A stretch of 64,000 nucleotides of DNA from Burkholderia anthina (GCF_001547525.1 NZ_LNJP01000004.1:310001-374000); one strand, 5' to 3'. Positions 1-8,198 are shown, counted from the stretch's first letter. The notes: generated by a model not told the origin, from the sequence alone. Program-made: numbers and translations.

Positions 1-812
1 CGCGGCGATCGGCGCACGTCCGGATGAACCACGAGCCAGATCTCGCGCTCGATGTCGCAACGCGGGGCGGCCGTCAGCTCGACGAGCGGCGCGCCGGCGT
101 GCGCCGTTGGATCGTCGACGAGAAAGCGCGGCAGCAGCGCGACGCCGGCCCCGGCTGCGCACGCGCGATGTTGCGCGGCCAGATCGTTGGCGATGAACGC
201 GAAGCGGCGCCCGGCCGCGAAGCGTTCGAGCCACTGCTGCTGCGGCGTTTGCGCGAGCGCGTCGTCGTAGCCGACGAACGGCCAGGTGTCGGGCGGCGCA
301 TCCGCCCATTCCGGTGCCGCGCACAGCGCGAAGCGCATCGTGCCGAGCCGGCGCGCGGCGAGCCCCGGCTCGCTCGGCCGCGACAGCCGCACCGCGAGAT
401 CGGCTTCGCGCGCATACAGGTTCGCCGCATGCATCTCGCCCATCAGGTCGATCCGCAGCGCCGGCCACGCGCGCTGCGCACGGGCCAGGCGCGGCGCGAG
501 GAAATGGCTCGCGAACACCGGCGACGCCGATACGCGAACGACGCCGTCGAGCGCGCCCGCGCCCTGCGCGGCGCGCGCGAACGCATGCGCGTCGGCTTCG
601 AGGCGTGCGGCGTGCTCGGCGAGGTGCAGCCCTTCGTCGGTCGGCGGCCATCCGCGCGGCAGCCGATCGAACAGCCGGATCCCGAGCGCCGATTCCAGCG
701 CGTCGATGCGCCGCGCGACCGTCGAATGCTGGACCTGAAGCGCGCGGGCGGCGGCCGACAGGCTGCCGCCGCGCATCACCGCCAGAAAGTAGCGGATGTC
801 GTCCCAGCTCAT
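1..812 (-). CDS. LysR-family transcriptional regulator (C-terminus cut by window edge)
   Basis: The reading frame starts at the ATG complementary to 810-812 and runs off the left edge, so about 270 codons are visible. Residues 1-60 form a typical LysR winged helix-turn-helix (MSWDDIRYFLAVMRGGSLSA, then HSTVARRIDALE). The rest reads as a periplasmic-binding-protein-like effector domain (LYAREADLAVRLSRPSEPG, AGAGVALLPRFL). LysR proteins usually regulate a divergent neighbour, here the quinone reductase at 945. The shared 132-bp promoter region holds a pair of 14-bp direct repeats. The effector is unknown. Confidence 0.9.
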   Translation of the reverse strand, partial: MSWDDIRYFLAVMRGGSLSAAARALQVQHSTVARRIDALESALGIRLFDRLPRGWPPTDEGLHLAEHAARLEADAHAFARAAQGAGALDGVVRVSASPVFASHFLAPRLARAQRAWPALRIDLMGEMHAANLYAREADLAVRLSRPSEPGLAARRLGTMRFALCAAPEWADAPPDTWPFVGYDDALAQTPQQQWLERFAAGRRFAFIANDLAAQHRACAAGAGVALLPRFLVDDPTAHAGAPLVELTAAPRCDIEREIWLVVHPDVRRSP

Positions 813-846
813 GGGCAGCACGGGCGAGACGGCAGGATCGCGGTCG

Positions 847-901
847 GTCGAATTTTGCACAGTAGGTGGGCGTTCAACGTGAATTCCGTCGAATTATGCA
901 C
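847..901. promoter_or_regulatory. Paired 14-bp direct repeats in the LysR/quinone-reductase divergent promoter
   Basis: GTCGAATTTTGCAC (847-860) and GTCGAATTATGCAC (888-901) are identical at 13 of 14 positions and begin 41 bp apart, close to four helical turns. Their place between a LysR gene and its divergent neighbour fits a recognition and activation site pair for that regulator. The repeat is seen directly; the binding role is inference. Confidence 0.45.
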
Positions 902-944
902 GATGGGATGATCGTGTCACTTCCACTCGATAGCGAGGAACGTC

Positions 945-1943
945 ATGTCCCAAACCACCCAAGCCATCCGGATCGGGATCGACCGTTACGGCGACGCCGG
1001 CGTGCTGCGGCGCGTCGACGCGCCTGTCGCGCCGCCCGGCGCCGGCGAAGTGCGGATTCGCCAGACCGCCATCGGCGTGAATTTCGTCGACATCTATTTC
1101 AGAACGGGCGCGCATGCATTGCCTGCGCTGCCGGCGGCGCTCGGCGTCGAGGCGGCCGGCGTGATCGACGCGGTCGGGCCGGGCGTGCCGGATCTCGTGC
1201 CCGGTCGGCGCGTCGCCTATGCCGGCATGCCGACCGGCAGCTATGCGAGCCTGCGCACGATGCCGGCCGAGCGCGTACTGCCGATTCCCGACGGCCTGAG
1301 CGACGAAGCCGCTGCCGCCGGGCTGCTGAAGGGGATCACCGTGTACATGCTGCTGCATCGCGTGCGGCAGGTCGGCGCCGGCGATACGGTGCTCGTGCAT
1401 GCAGCGGCCGGCGGCGTCGGGCTGCTGGCGACGCAATGGGCGCGTGCGCTCGGCGCGCGGGTGATCGGCACCGTCGGCTCGGCCGCGAAGGCCGCGCTCG
1501 TGCGCACGCACGGCGCCGAAGCGGTGGTCGATTATCGCGAGGAGGATTTCGTCGCGGCGGCGCGTGCGTTCGGCGGCGGTGCGGGCGTCGACTACGCGAT
1601 CGACGGCATCGGCGGCGACGTGCTGACCCGCACGCTCGGGGCGATTCGTCCGTTCGGGATGGTCGCGAGCATCGGGCAGGTGGCCGCGATCGGCGCGCGA
1701 CAGACGTTCGATCTCGACGAGTTGGGCCCGGCGCGTTCGATCGCGCTCGCGCGGCCGAGCGTGCTCGGTTTCATCGCGCGCGACCCCGGCGCGTATCGCG
1801 ACGCCGCGCGCGCGACGCTCGACCGGCTGGCGGGCGGGATGCACGTCGAGATCGGCGCGCGGCTGCCCTTGGAGCAAGCGGCCGATGCGCACCGGTTGCT
1901 GGAGTCGCGCGCGACCACGGGCGGCGTCGTGCTGCTGGCGTGA
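945..1943 (+). CDS. Quinone oxidoreductase, zinc-independent MDR family
   Basis: The 332-residue protein matches the usual length of NADPH:quinone reductases of the medium-chain dehydrogenase/reductase superfamily. It has an N-terminal GroES-like domain (GVNFVDIYFRTGAHALPALP) and a Rossmann domain with AAGGVG near residue 150 for NAD(P)H. It lacks the cysteines and histidines of a zinc-binding alcohol dehydrogenase, so one- or two-electron quinone or enone reduction is likely. The ATG at 945 follows a GAGGAA ribosome site at about 934-940. It is probably controlled by the divergent LysR gene. Confidence 0.88.
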   Translation: MSQTTQAIRIGIDRYGDAGVLRRVDAPVAPPGAGEVRIRQTAIGVNFVDIYFRTGAHALPALPAALGVEAAGVIDAVGPGVPDLVPGRRVAYAGMPTGSYASLRTMPAERVLPIPDGLSDEAAAAGLLKGITVYMLLHRVRQVGAGDTVLVHAAAGGVGLLATQWARALGARVIGTVGSAAKAALVRTHGAEAVVDYREEDFVAAARAFGGGAGVDYAIDGIGGDVLTRTLGAIRPFGMVASIGQVAAIGARQTFDLDELGPARSIALARPSVLGFIARDPGAYRDAARATLDRLAGGMHVEIGARLPLEQAADAHRLLESRATTGGVVLLA

Positions 1944-2009
1944 CGGCGGGCGGGGGCGGCTTGCCTGCCCGAAAAATTGACGACGATCAGCCGCGAAGCA
2001 GGGACGGAC

Positions 2010-2036
2010 TCAAGTTTTGTGCAGGCAAACCGTAAT
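2010..2036 (+). promoter_or_regulatory. Putative sigma-28 (FliA) promoter of the chemotaxis receptor
   Basis: TCAAGTTT (2010-2017), an 11-bp spacer and ACCGTAAT (2029-2036) resemble the FliA pattern TAAAGTTT-N11-GCCGATAA, with exact spacing. The -10 half matches only in part. It lies about 50 bp upstream of a chemoreceptor, a gene class commonly transcribed by sigma-28. Confidence 0.45.
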
Positions 2037-2043
2037 ACAGAGG

Positions 2044-2071
2044 GCCGCGGACCGATTGCCGCGGCATTTTT
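2044..2071 (+). terminator. Hairpin with T-run between the quinone reductase and the chemoreceptor
   Basis: GCCGCGG (2044-2050) pairs with CCGCGGC (2059-2065) across an 8-nt loop and is followed by ATTTTT. It should end transcription of the quinone reductase. If the sigma-28 promoter just upstream is real, the hairpin would also form the extreme 5' end of the chemoreceptor mRNA. Confidence 0.7.
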
Positions 2072-2089
2072 CATCGCTCACGTGCCGTC

Positions 2090-3649
2090 ATGAACCTGAA
2101 CGCCCTGTTTTCCCGTTTCTCGATCCGTACGCGGATTTTTTCCACGCTCGGCCTCGTCGCCGCGCTGCTCGTCGTGTCGGGGCTGATCGGCCTCGCGGGC
2201 ATGCAGAGTTCCAATCGCGCCCTCGACGAGGCCTATACGCGGCAACTGGCGGCGAAGACCGCGCTGTCCGCGGCGAGCCTGAACCTGACGATCGTGCGCA
2301 CGACGCTCGACCGTGCGCTGCTGCATCCGGACGCGGCGGAGGTTCCCGATCTCGTGAAGAAGGCCGAGGGCTACCTCGCGAAGGCCGACACGGCATGGCG
2401 CAACTACGCGGCGATGCCGCACGACGGCGACGAGGGCCCGCTCGCGAGCCGCCTCGATGCCGCGCGCCAGGCGCTGATCGGGCAGGCGCTGAAGCCGATG
2501 ATCGATGCGATCCGCGAAGGGCGGCGCGACGAAGCCGACCGGTTGCTGATGACGGTCGCGCCGCCGCTGTCGGTCGCGCTCACGCAGGCGACCGACGCGC
2601 TCGATACGTACCAGGCGGCACGCGGCAAGGACGTGTACGACACCGCGCAGACCTATTACGGCTGGATGCGCATCGGCGCGATCGCGGGCATCGCATTCGG
2701 GCTGGCCGCATGCCTCGGCTGCGCGATCGGCCTGCATTTCGCGATCACGCAACCGGTGAATCGCCTGCTGTCGCATTTCCGCCGGCTGTCGGACGGCGAT
2801 CTCACGTCGGAACTGCGCTGGTCGTCGCGCGACGAGATGGCCGAACTGGTCAAGGGCGTGACGGGCATGCAGCGCAGCCTCGCGGACACGGTGCGCCAGG
2901 TCAGCCAGGGTTCCGAGGCGATTTCGACGGCGACGCACCAGATCGCGGCCGGCAACACCGACCTGTCGCAGCGCACCGAGGAACAGGCGTCGGCGCTGCA
3001 GCAGACGGCCGCGAGCATGGAGCAACTGACGGCGACCGTGAAGCAGAATGCCGACCACGCGCTCGAGGCGCAGGCCTGCGCGGACAGTGCGAGCGAGATC
3101 GCGACGCGCGGCGCGACGGTCGTCGGCGAGGTGATCGGCACGATGAACGAGATCGACCAGAGCTCGCAGAAGGTCGCCGACATCATCGGCACGATCGAGG
3201 GAATTGCGTTCCAGACCAACATCCTCGCGCTGAATGCGGCGGTCGAAGCCGCGCGGGCGGGCGAGCAGGGCCGCGGCTTCGCGGTGGTCGCGGGCGAGGT
3301 GCGTACGCTGGCGCAGCGCTCGGCGTCCGCGGCGAAGGAAATCCGTACGCTGATCGGCGAATCGGTCGAGCGTGTCGCGACGGGCTCGCGGCTCGTCAGT
3401 ACGGCCGGCGCGACGATGCAGGACATCCAGCAGGCGATCGGCCGCGTGACGGGCATCATGACGGAGATCGCGGCCGCCTCGAGCGAGCAGCGCGACGGGA
3501 TCGAGCAGGTGAACCGCGCGGTGTCGCAGATGGATCAGGTGTCGCAGCAGAACGCGGCGCTCGTCGAGCAGGCGGCGGCCGCGGCCGCGTCGCTCGAGGA
3601 ACAGGCGGATGGGTTGCGGCGTGCGGTGGGGGCGTTCCGGGTGGCTTGA
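2090..3649 (+). CDS. Methyl-accepting chemotaxis protein (Tar/Tsr type)
   Basis: This 519-residue inner-membrane chemoreceptor has TM1 at about 12-38, a four-helix periplasmic sensor (LDEAYTRQLAAKTALSAASL and following), TM2 at about 192-214, a HAMP domain (ITQPVNRLLSHFRRLSDGDL) and a long cytoplasmic signalling coiled coil. The hairpin tip is the conserved IEGIAFQTNILALNAAVEAA near residue 370, which contacts CheW and CheA. There is no obvious C-terminal CheR/CheB-tethering pentapeptide; the protein ends VGAFRVA. The ligand cannot be told from sequence. It is a single gene with a flagellar-type promoter upstream, as for dispersed MCP genes. Confidence 0.93.
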   Translation: MNLNALFSRFSIRTRIFSTLGLVAALLVVSGLIGLAGMQSSNRALDEAYTRQLAAKTALSAASLNLTIVRTTLDRALLHPDAAEVPDLVKKAEGYLAKADTAWRNYAAMPHDGDEGPLASRLDAARQALIGQALKPMIDAIREGRRDEADRLLMTVAPPLSVALTQATDALDTYQAARGKDVYDTAQTYYGWMRIGAIAGIAFGLAACLGCAIGLHFAITQPVNRLLSHFRRLSDGDLTSELRWSSRDEMAELVKGVTGMQRSLADTVRQVSQGSEAISTATHQIAAGNTDLSQRTEEQASALQQTAASMEQLTATVKQNADHALEAQACADSASEIATRGATVVGEVIGTMNEIDQSSQKVADIIGTIEGIAFQTNILALNAAVEAARAGEQGRGFAVVAGEVRTLAQRSASAAKEIRTLIGESVERVATGSRLVSTAGATMQDIQQAIGRVTGIMTEIAAASSEQRDGIEQVNRAVSQMDQVSQQNAALVEQAAAAAASLEEQADGLRRAVGAFRVA

Positions 3650-3700
3650 ATCGAAATGACGGCGGCGCGGTAACGGACAGGCGTTCGCCCGCCCGCCGCG

Positions 3701-5374
3701 TCAACCCGTCGCGTCCGCCAGTTGCGCGGCCGCGCGCGACGACGCGACGATCAGCAGCTTCATCGTCGCGCGCGTCGCGCCGACGAACAGCTTGCGCGCG
3801 GCACGCGCGTCGAGCGCGTCGAAGTCGACTTCCGTGAGGATCACGCACGGCGCCGACTGACCCTTGAAGCGGTAGATCGAATCGAGCAGCACGTCGCCTT
3901 CGCGATACTCGGGATTGCCGAACAAGTCGTACTTGCCGGTGAAGCGCTTGATCCGGTGCGGGCCGAGCTGGTCGAGCGGCGCAAGCACCGAGCCTTCGCG
4001 GCCGCGGTACGACAGCACCGCGATGTCCTGCTTGCGGAAGCCGAGCGACAACGCATGCGTGATCGCGCGCTTGGTCGCATCGATGCAGGCTTGCGCCAAT
4101 GCGTCGTCCGACGCGCCGTCTTCGCCGTAGGCCGACACCGACGGTTCGGAGCCGTCGAACGGGCTGCCCGAGCGCAGTTCGGCCGCGAGCGGCTCGACGC
4201 GGCCGACGACGTCGCGCACGAATTCGAGCAGGTCGCGCGGGCTGCGGTAATTCGTGAGCGCCTTCAGCGTGACCCAGCCGGGCAGCGCGACGGGTTCGCG
4301 CATGTACAGGTTCTGCAGCGGATCTTCCAGCCACCACCATGCGCCGTCCGGCGCCAGCAGCCGCTCGAGCGCGGCCGCCCACGGTGCGTGGAAATCCTGC
4401 CCTTCGTCGACGACCAGCACGTCGAAGCGCCAGCGCTCGGGGATCGGCGCTTGCGCGAAACGCGCCTCGAGCCGTTCGAATTCGCCGGGCGCCTGGAAGT
4501 CGGGCGTATAGCCGCCATCGCGCGCGACCCAGTCGCACAGCTGATGGTAGTTCGCGATCTTCGCGCCGGGCGGCGCGATGCGCGCGATGTAGTCGGCGAG
4601 CGGCCGGTTGAAGCACACATACAGCACGCGCTTGCCGGCCGCGACGGCGTCGCGCATCACCTGGACCGCGAGCTGGGTCTTGCCCGAGCCGGCCGTGCCG
4701 GTCACGCGCAGCCGGAACGGCGCGAAGTCGAGCTGGCGCGCCCATGCGGCGAGCCCGCCCGACAGCCGGGTGACGAGCGTGCCGGCCTGCCCGACGAGCG
4801 CGCTCGTGTCGGGCGTGAGCGCGAGCTCGTCCGCGAGGAAATGGTGGAGCTTCGGCGCGTTCGGAAAGTGTTCGTCGTCCTCGGGCAGGATCTGCAGGAT
4901 CACTTGCGCGAGCTGCGTCTTGCGCGACGCATCGACGATGCGCTCGGGCGCGACGCCGGCGATCGACGCGTCGCGGATCGAGTAGTCGGGGCAGTACAGC
5001 AGCGCCTCGACGCCGTAGACGCCCGCGCCGAGCGCGGCCGTCAGGCGCCGGTGCAGCGTCTCCTGCGTGCGCGCGAGCTGGATCGGGACGTTGCGCTCCT
5101 TTTGCAGGTAGACCTTCACGAGCCCTTTCGGGGTCTCGCGCAGGAAGCCGGCCTTCTGCTCGATCAGCAGCACGCGGCCGGCCGGGCTCACGACGACGAA
5201 CGCGGCTTCGCCGAATACCGAAAACGCCTGATCGGCGCGCGTCCAGTGGACGCCGTGATACACGGTGTAGCTGTCGGGCAGCGCGTGTTCGAGCGCGGCG
5301 AGCGTTTCGCGCTCGCGTTCGGCCGCGCCGGTCGCGGCGAGGCTTTTCCAGTCGTCGGGGATGAGGCGGGCCAT
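3701..5374 (-). CDS. NERD-domain superfamily I helicase-like ATPase
   Basis: The 557-residue protein has an N-terminal nuclease-related (NERD) domain at about 15-115 (GVHWTRADQAF, FVVVSPAGRVLLIEQKAG, with the E-x-K typical of this fold). A UvrD-like helicase core follows: Walker A GTAGSGKTQ near 228, DEAD-like VVDEGQDF near 315, and a C-terminal motif VGATRATMKLLIVAS. It probably couples DNA or RNA translocation to a nuclease-like domain. No operon partner is evident: it converges with the chemoreceptor and lies 123 bp downstream of the BetR-type regulator. Role (repair or defence) is unproven. Confidence 0.85.
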   Translation of the reverse strand: MARLIPDDWKSLAATGAAERERETLAALEHALPDSYTVYHGVHWTRADQAFSVFGEAAFVVVSPAGRVLLIEQKAGFLRETPKGLVKVYLQKERNVPIQLARTQETLHRRLTAALGAGVYGVEALLYCPDYSIRDASIAGVAPERIVDASRKTQLAQVILQILPEDDEHFPNAPKLHHFLADELALTPDTSALVGQAGTLVTRLSGGLAAWARQLDFAPFRLRVTGTAGSGKTQLAVQVMRDAVAAGKRVLYVCFNRPLADYIARIAPPGAKIANYHQLCDWVARDGGYTPDFQAPGEFERLEARFAQAPIPERWRFDVLVVDEGQDFHAPWAAALERLLAPDGAWWWLEDPLQNLYMREPVALPGWVTLKALTNYRSPRDLLEFVRDVVGRVEPLAAELRSGSPFDGSEPSVSAYGEDGASDDALAQACIDATKRAITHALSLGFRKQDIAVLSYRGREGSVLAPLDQLGPHRIKRFTGKYDLFGNPEYREGDVLLDSIYRFKGQSAPCVILTEVDFDALDARAARKLFVGATRATMKLLIVASSRAAAQLADATG

Positions 5375-5497
5375 GGCGTCGGGCGGCGGATGCCGGCGTG
5401 GGCGTGAACGGGTGCGGCTATTGTACTGAGGAACCGGTTCATGCCCGCGGCGCCGCGTGGGCGTTGGCCGTTCGACGGGCGGCCGGCCCGGCGAACG

Positions 5498-6352
5498 TCA
5501 GCCGCGCGCGAGCCGCTTCGCGAGATCGGCGCTGAGGATCGCCATGCGCGCGGGCTTTTCGTAGCACACCACATCGAACGCGCGGATCACTTCGCTGATG
5601 TCGGCTTCGCTCGCGCGGCCGGTGAGCAGGGCGCCCGTCAGCACGAAAATCGGCGCGCCCGGGTTGTCGGACGTACGCACGGCCTTGATCGCGGTGGCGG
5701 CCGTGCCGTCGTCGAACAGCCATTCGGTCAGGACTGCGTCGAAAGCCTGACCCTGCAGCGCGTCGACGAATGCCGCGAGACCGTCGAACGCGGCCGTCGC
5801 GAAACCCTGCCGTTCGAGATAGCGGCACAGCTCGGTTGCGCTGACGCGATCGGGGTCGATTACCGCGACGACGAGCTTGTCGCTTTCCGCGCGGCGCGGA
5901 TAGATCTCGATCTTGTGCACGTCGTATGCGTTCTGGTACAGCACGCCGGTATGGCGCAGCACGCGCCAGCGGCCGTTCTGTTCGTACGCGACGAACTCGG
6001 GGCGCGCGCCGGCTTCGAGCGGCGCGCCGATCCAGGCGGTGCATGGAATCTCGGCGACGCCCGCATACAGGACGGCTTCCTGGCTATAGGCGCCGACCAT
6101 GCCCGGGTCGAGCGTTTGCGCGCCGAACAGCTGGGCGGCGGGTTCGCCGTACGCTTCGGCGACTTTCTTGATCTGCGCGAGCGTCCAGGGGCTGCTGCCG
6201 CGCAGTTTGCGGTGGCCTTGGGAGAAACTCAGATCGAGGATGCGGCACAGCTCGGTGGTCTGCTGGCGCTTGCCGATGCCGTTGCGGGTCATCAGCTCGC
6301 GCACGCGCTCGGCAACCGCGAGGGAATCCGTGGTGATTGCTTCAGTGGTCAT
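5498..6352 (-). CDS. BetR-type helix-turn-helix regulator with an Asp-to-Glu receiver-like domain
   Basis: Starting at MTTEAITTDS (ATG at 6352) gives 284 residues. A longer frame to 6445 exists, but the added residues look non-coding. Residues 10-78 form a BetR-like HTH (AVAERVRELMTRNGIGKRQQ, WTLAQIKKVAEAYGEPAAQLF). Residues 160-284 read as a CheY-like receiver (VAVIDPDRV, FDAVLTEWLFDD, FVLTG, YEKP). The phospho-acceptor position is Glu210 instead of Asp, while the switch Thr239 and Lys266 are kept. This may fix the protein in an active-like state. No sensor kinase is adjacent. A duplicated 10-bp element lies upstream. Confidence 0.75.
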   Translation of the reverse strand: MTTEAITTDSLAVAERVRELMTRNGIGKRQQTTELCRILDLSFSQGHRKLRGSSPWTLAQIKKVAEAYGEPAAQLFGAQTLDPGMVGAYSQEAVLYAGVAEIPCTAWIGAPLEAGARPEFVAYEQNGRWRVLRHTGVLYQNAYDVHKIEIYPRRAESDKLVVAVIDPDRVSATELCRYLERQGFATAAFDGLAAFVDALQGQAFDAVLTEWLFDDGTAATAIKAVRTSDNPGAPIFVLTGALLTGRASEADISEVIRAFDVVCYEKPARMAILSADLAKRLARG

Positions 6353-6771
6353 GCTACGGGAACGGATCGTGACGTTCAGAACGACGCCTTGCGGCAGTCT
6401 CGGCGGACAGTCTTCATGACGTCCAATGGCGAGCCGACCGGCCACGCACGGAAAAGATAACTTTACCGCAAAATGGTCGTCATTCAGTGTGGTGAAAGGT
6501 GCGTTTGTGTGAAAGGTGTGTCATGAAGTTACGCCGGGCCTGCGTCGGCGCGTGCGCGCGACGGTGCGTTCGGCACCTTTGGGCTGCATTCCCATGGGCC
6601 GGCGTGTGATTCCCCACGCGGCGGCAGGTAATCGCAACGCGACGCACCAACGCAGGGCGCGATCACGCCCGGGCCGAGATGTTCGGAGGATATCGCGCGG
6701 CGAACGGCCGAAGCACCTGCAGGACGAACAATCGATGGTTTCTTCTAGTGAAACCAGCGCGGATACATTTT
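6353..6771. other. Intergenic region with a duplicated GTGAAAGGTG element
   Basis: No convincing gene is seen in this stretch. GTGAAAGGTG occurs at 6492-6501 and again at 6509-6518, a 17-bp period, about 140 bp upstream of the BetR-type regulator. It could be an operator for that regulator; this is inference. ORFs across the region have atypical composition and overlap on both strands. Confidence 0.4.
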
Positions 6772-6800
6772 TTGGCACCCGTCACGCTGCGTGCTACGAT
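6772..6800 (+). promoter_or_regulatory. Sigma-70-type promoter of the 69-residue gene
   Basis: TTGGCA (6772-6777), a 17-bp spacer and TACGAT (6795-6800) lie 29 bp before the ATG at 6829. Both hexamers are near consensus and the spacing is optimal, so the leader would be about 22 nt. Confidence 0.6.
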
Positions 6801-6828
6801 TTCGCCGTCTCAAAAAAGTGTTGAACCG

Positions 6829-7038
6829 ATGCAGAAGAAATTCTTGATGCGCGGCTACGAAATGAACTGCGAGCCGCGCGTGACGGAGGCCGGCAAATAC
6901 GCCGCGCAGGTCGAGGTCACGAAGGTGGGTTTCAGCCGTGAAGCCGCGTTCCGCAAGCTGGGTGAATTCGACACCGAAGCCGAGGCCGTCGCGTACGCGA
7001 AACGATTCTCCGAAGAATGGCTGAGCCGCTATGCGTAG
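6829..7038 (+). CDS. Conserved small hypothetical protein (69 aa)
   Basis: The protein begins MQKKFLMRGYEMNCEPRVTE and ends EEWLSRYA. The start at 6829 is preferred because it sits just after a strong promoter; the longer upstream frame would cross the promoter. An internal Met at residue 7 is an alternative start. It is a small, charged, probably cytosolic protein with no signal peptide or membrane segment. I do not recognise a named domain. It stands alone, upstream of another small unknown gene on the same strand. Confidence 0.6.
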   Translation: MQKKFLMRGYEMNCEPRVTEAGKYAAQVEVTKVGFSREAAFRKLGEFDTEAEAVAYAKRFSEEWLSRYA

Positions 7039-7170
7039 TGCAGCGCGTGCGGCGCCCCGAACGGCCGGAATTCCTGCCTGAATATTGCGAATGCCCCCGG
7101 AAATTTGTAGATTGACGACTCCCGTCGTGAGGTATCGATCGTCCGAAGGCAACGCGATTGGAGACTGCGA

Positions 7171-7446
7171 ATGTCCACTTTGTGCATGCAGACCGTCGTT
7201 CACGGCAAAACTGTCCAGGTCGTGCTGTCGCCCGAGCAGCGTACAGCCAGGATCGATATCGTCGACGACGAAGCCGGCCGCTACCCGCCCCGTACGATGC
7301 GCATCGAGCAGTACGTCAACGCCGGCATGACCGACGACGAAATCGCGCGGCACGTGCTCGAAGTCGTCACGATGTCGATCGAGCAGCTTGCGAGGCTGCA
7401 GCCGTTCGACCGCGCGATCGGTGCCCGGGCGCGCTATTCGCACTGA
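7171..7446 (+). CDS. Small hypothetical protein (91 aa)
   Basis: The protein starts MSTLCMQTVVHGKTVQVVLS and includes VDDEAGRYPPRTMRIEQYVN, then an acidic helix TDDEIARHVLEVVTMSIEQL. No signal peptide, membrane segment or recognised domain is seen. The upstream 130 bp is AT-richer and contains TTGACG near 7114, a possible -35 without a convincing -10. It converges with the SOS-box-linked gene downstream, leaving about 65 bp for termination. Coding is supported by composition only. Confidence 0.5.
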   Translation: MSTLCMQTVVHGKTVQVVLSPEQRTARIDIVDDEAGRYPPRTMRIEQYVNAGMTDDEIARHVLEVVTMSIEQLARLQPFDRAIGARARYSH

Positions 7447-7510
7447 TCGCGCTTGCTGGGCGGCGGAGCATGTCGCCGTCGAGCCGATCCGTATTGACGG
7501 TGCGTTCGCG

Positions 7511-8158
7511 CTACGGCGGCATGTACATGAACGGCTCGCCGTCCTCCCGCTCGACCGCCAGGAGCCGCTGGAGCTGATCCAGCGCGAACAACCGGTTTCC
7601 CTCTGCCGCCGCCTCGGCGATCGCGGCGTCGACCAGCTTGCGCGCCCGCGCGAGGATCACGGTTCGCTGACGGGCGATCTCGAGCACCATCCGTTGCTCG
7701 ACGTTCTGCCGATTCGATTTCCTGTCGCTCAGGTGACGCCAGCGATCGCGAAGCTCGGCCCAGGTGATGCGCTGAAATTCCGGAATCGCGCGCGGCAGCG
7801 TGCCTGCGTCGGCCGGCTCGGGCTGCCCGCGCAATGCGCAGCGCAGTGCCGCGCGAGCCCGCCACTCGTCCGAAAATGGCGCATACACGTCGCGCGTGCG
7901 CCCGATCGGATTGGCGCGCTCGATCTCCTTGTCGAGCAGGTAGCCGAGCCGCCGAAGCGCGGACCCATGCGCGAGCATGTCCGGATCGAGCACGCGGATG
8001 CGGCGCGATGCGTCCGCGACGTGGGCTTTCAACTCCCACAGCGTCAGGCGGAGGTGCTGCACTTCGAGTATCAGACGCTGGACGTCCGCGTAGGTGCACT
8101 GCGTCCACCATTCGGTGAGGTCGTTCAGCTTGGGCGGATCGAATGGGGGGAGGATCAT
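7511..8158 (-). CDS. Hypothetical protein (215 aa), possibly LexA-regulated
   Basis: The protein is helical and rich in Arg, Glu and Leu (YADVQRLILEVQHLRLTLWE, ARQRTVILARARKLVDAAIA), with probable coiled-coil stretches at about 25-60 and 155-200. I recognise no family. The ATG at 8158 lies 14 bp downstream of a LexA-like palindrome that spans the expected transcription start, and no clear Shine-Dalgarno sequence is visible. On this strand a TTGACG (8214-8219) sits 17 bp before GACGAT. If the operator is real, this is a DNA-damage-inducible gene of unknown function. Confidence 0.6.
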   Translation of the reverse strand: MILPPFDPPKLNDLTEWWTQCTYADVQRLILEVQHLRLTLWELKAHVADASRRIRVLDPDMLAHGSALRRLGYLLDKEIERANPIGRTRDVYAPFSDEWRARAALRCALRGQPEPADAGTLPRAIPEFQRITWAELRDRWRHLSDRKSNRQNVEQRMVLEIARQRTVILARARKLVDAAIAEAAAEGNRLFALDQLQRLLAVEREDGEPFMYMPP

Positions 8159-8164
8159 TTTGCT

Positions 8165-8198
8165 GCGACGATACTGTATGGATATCCAGTATCGTCGC
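8165..8198 (-). promoter_or_regulatory. 34-bp palindrome containing a LexA-like SOS box
   Basis: The arms at 8165-8176 and 8187-8198 are perfect 12-bp inverted repeats around a 10-bp centre. The core TACTGTATGGATATCCAGTA (8172-8191) matches the LexA pattern TACTG-N10-CAGTA and has CTGT-N8-CCAG, one mismatch from CTGT-N8-ACAG. A second palindrome, TGGATATCCA (8179-8188), is nested off-centre. The position fits repression of the gene starting at 8158. Confidence 0.6.
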
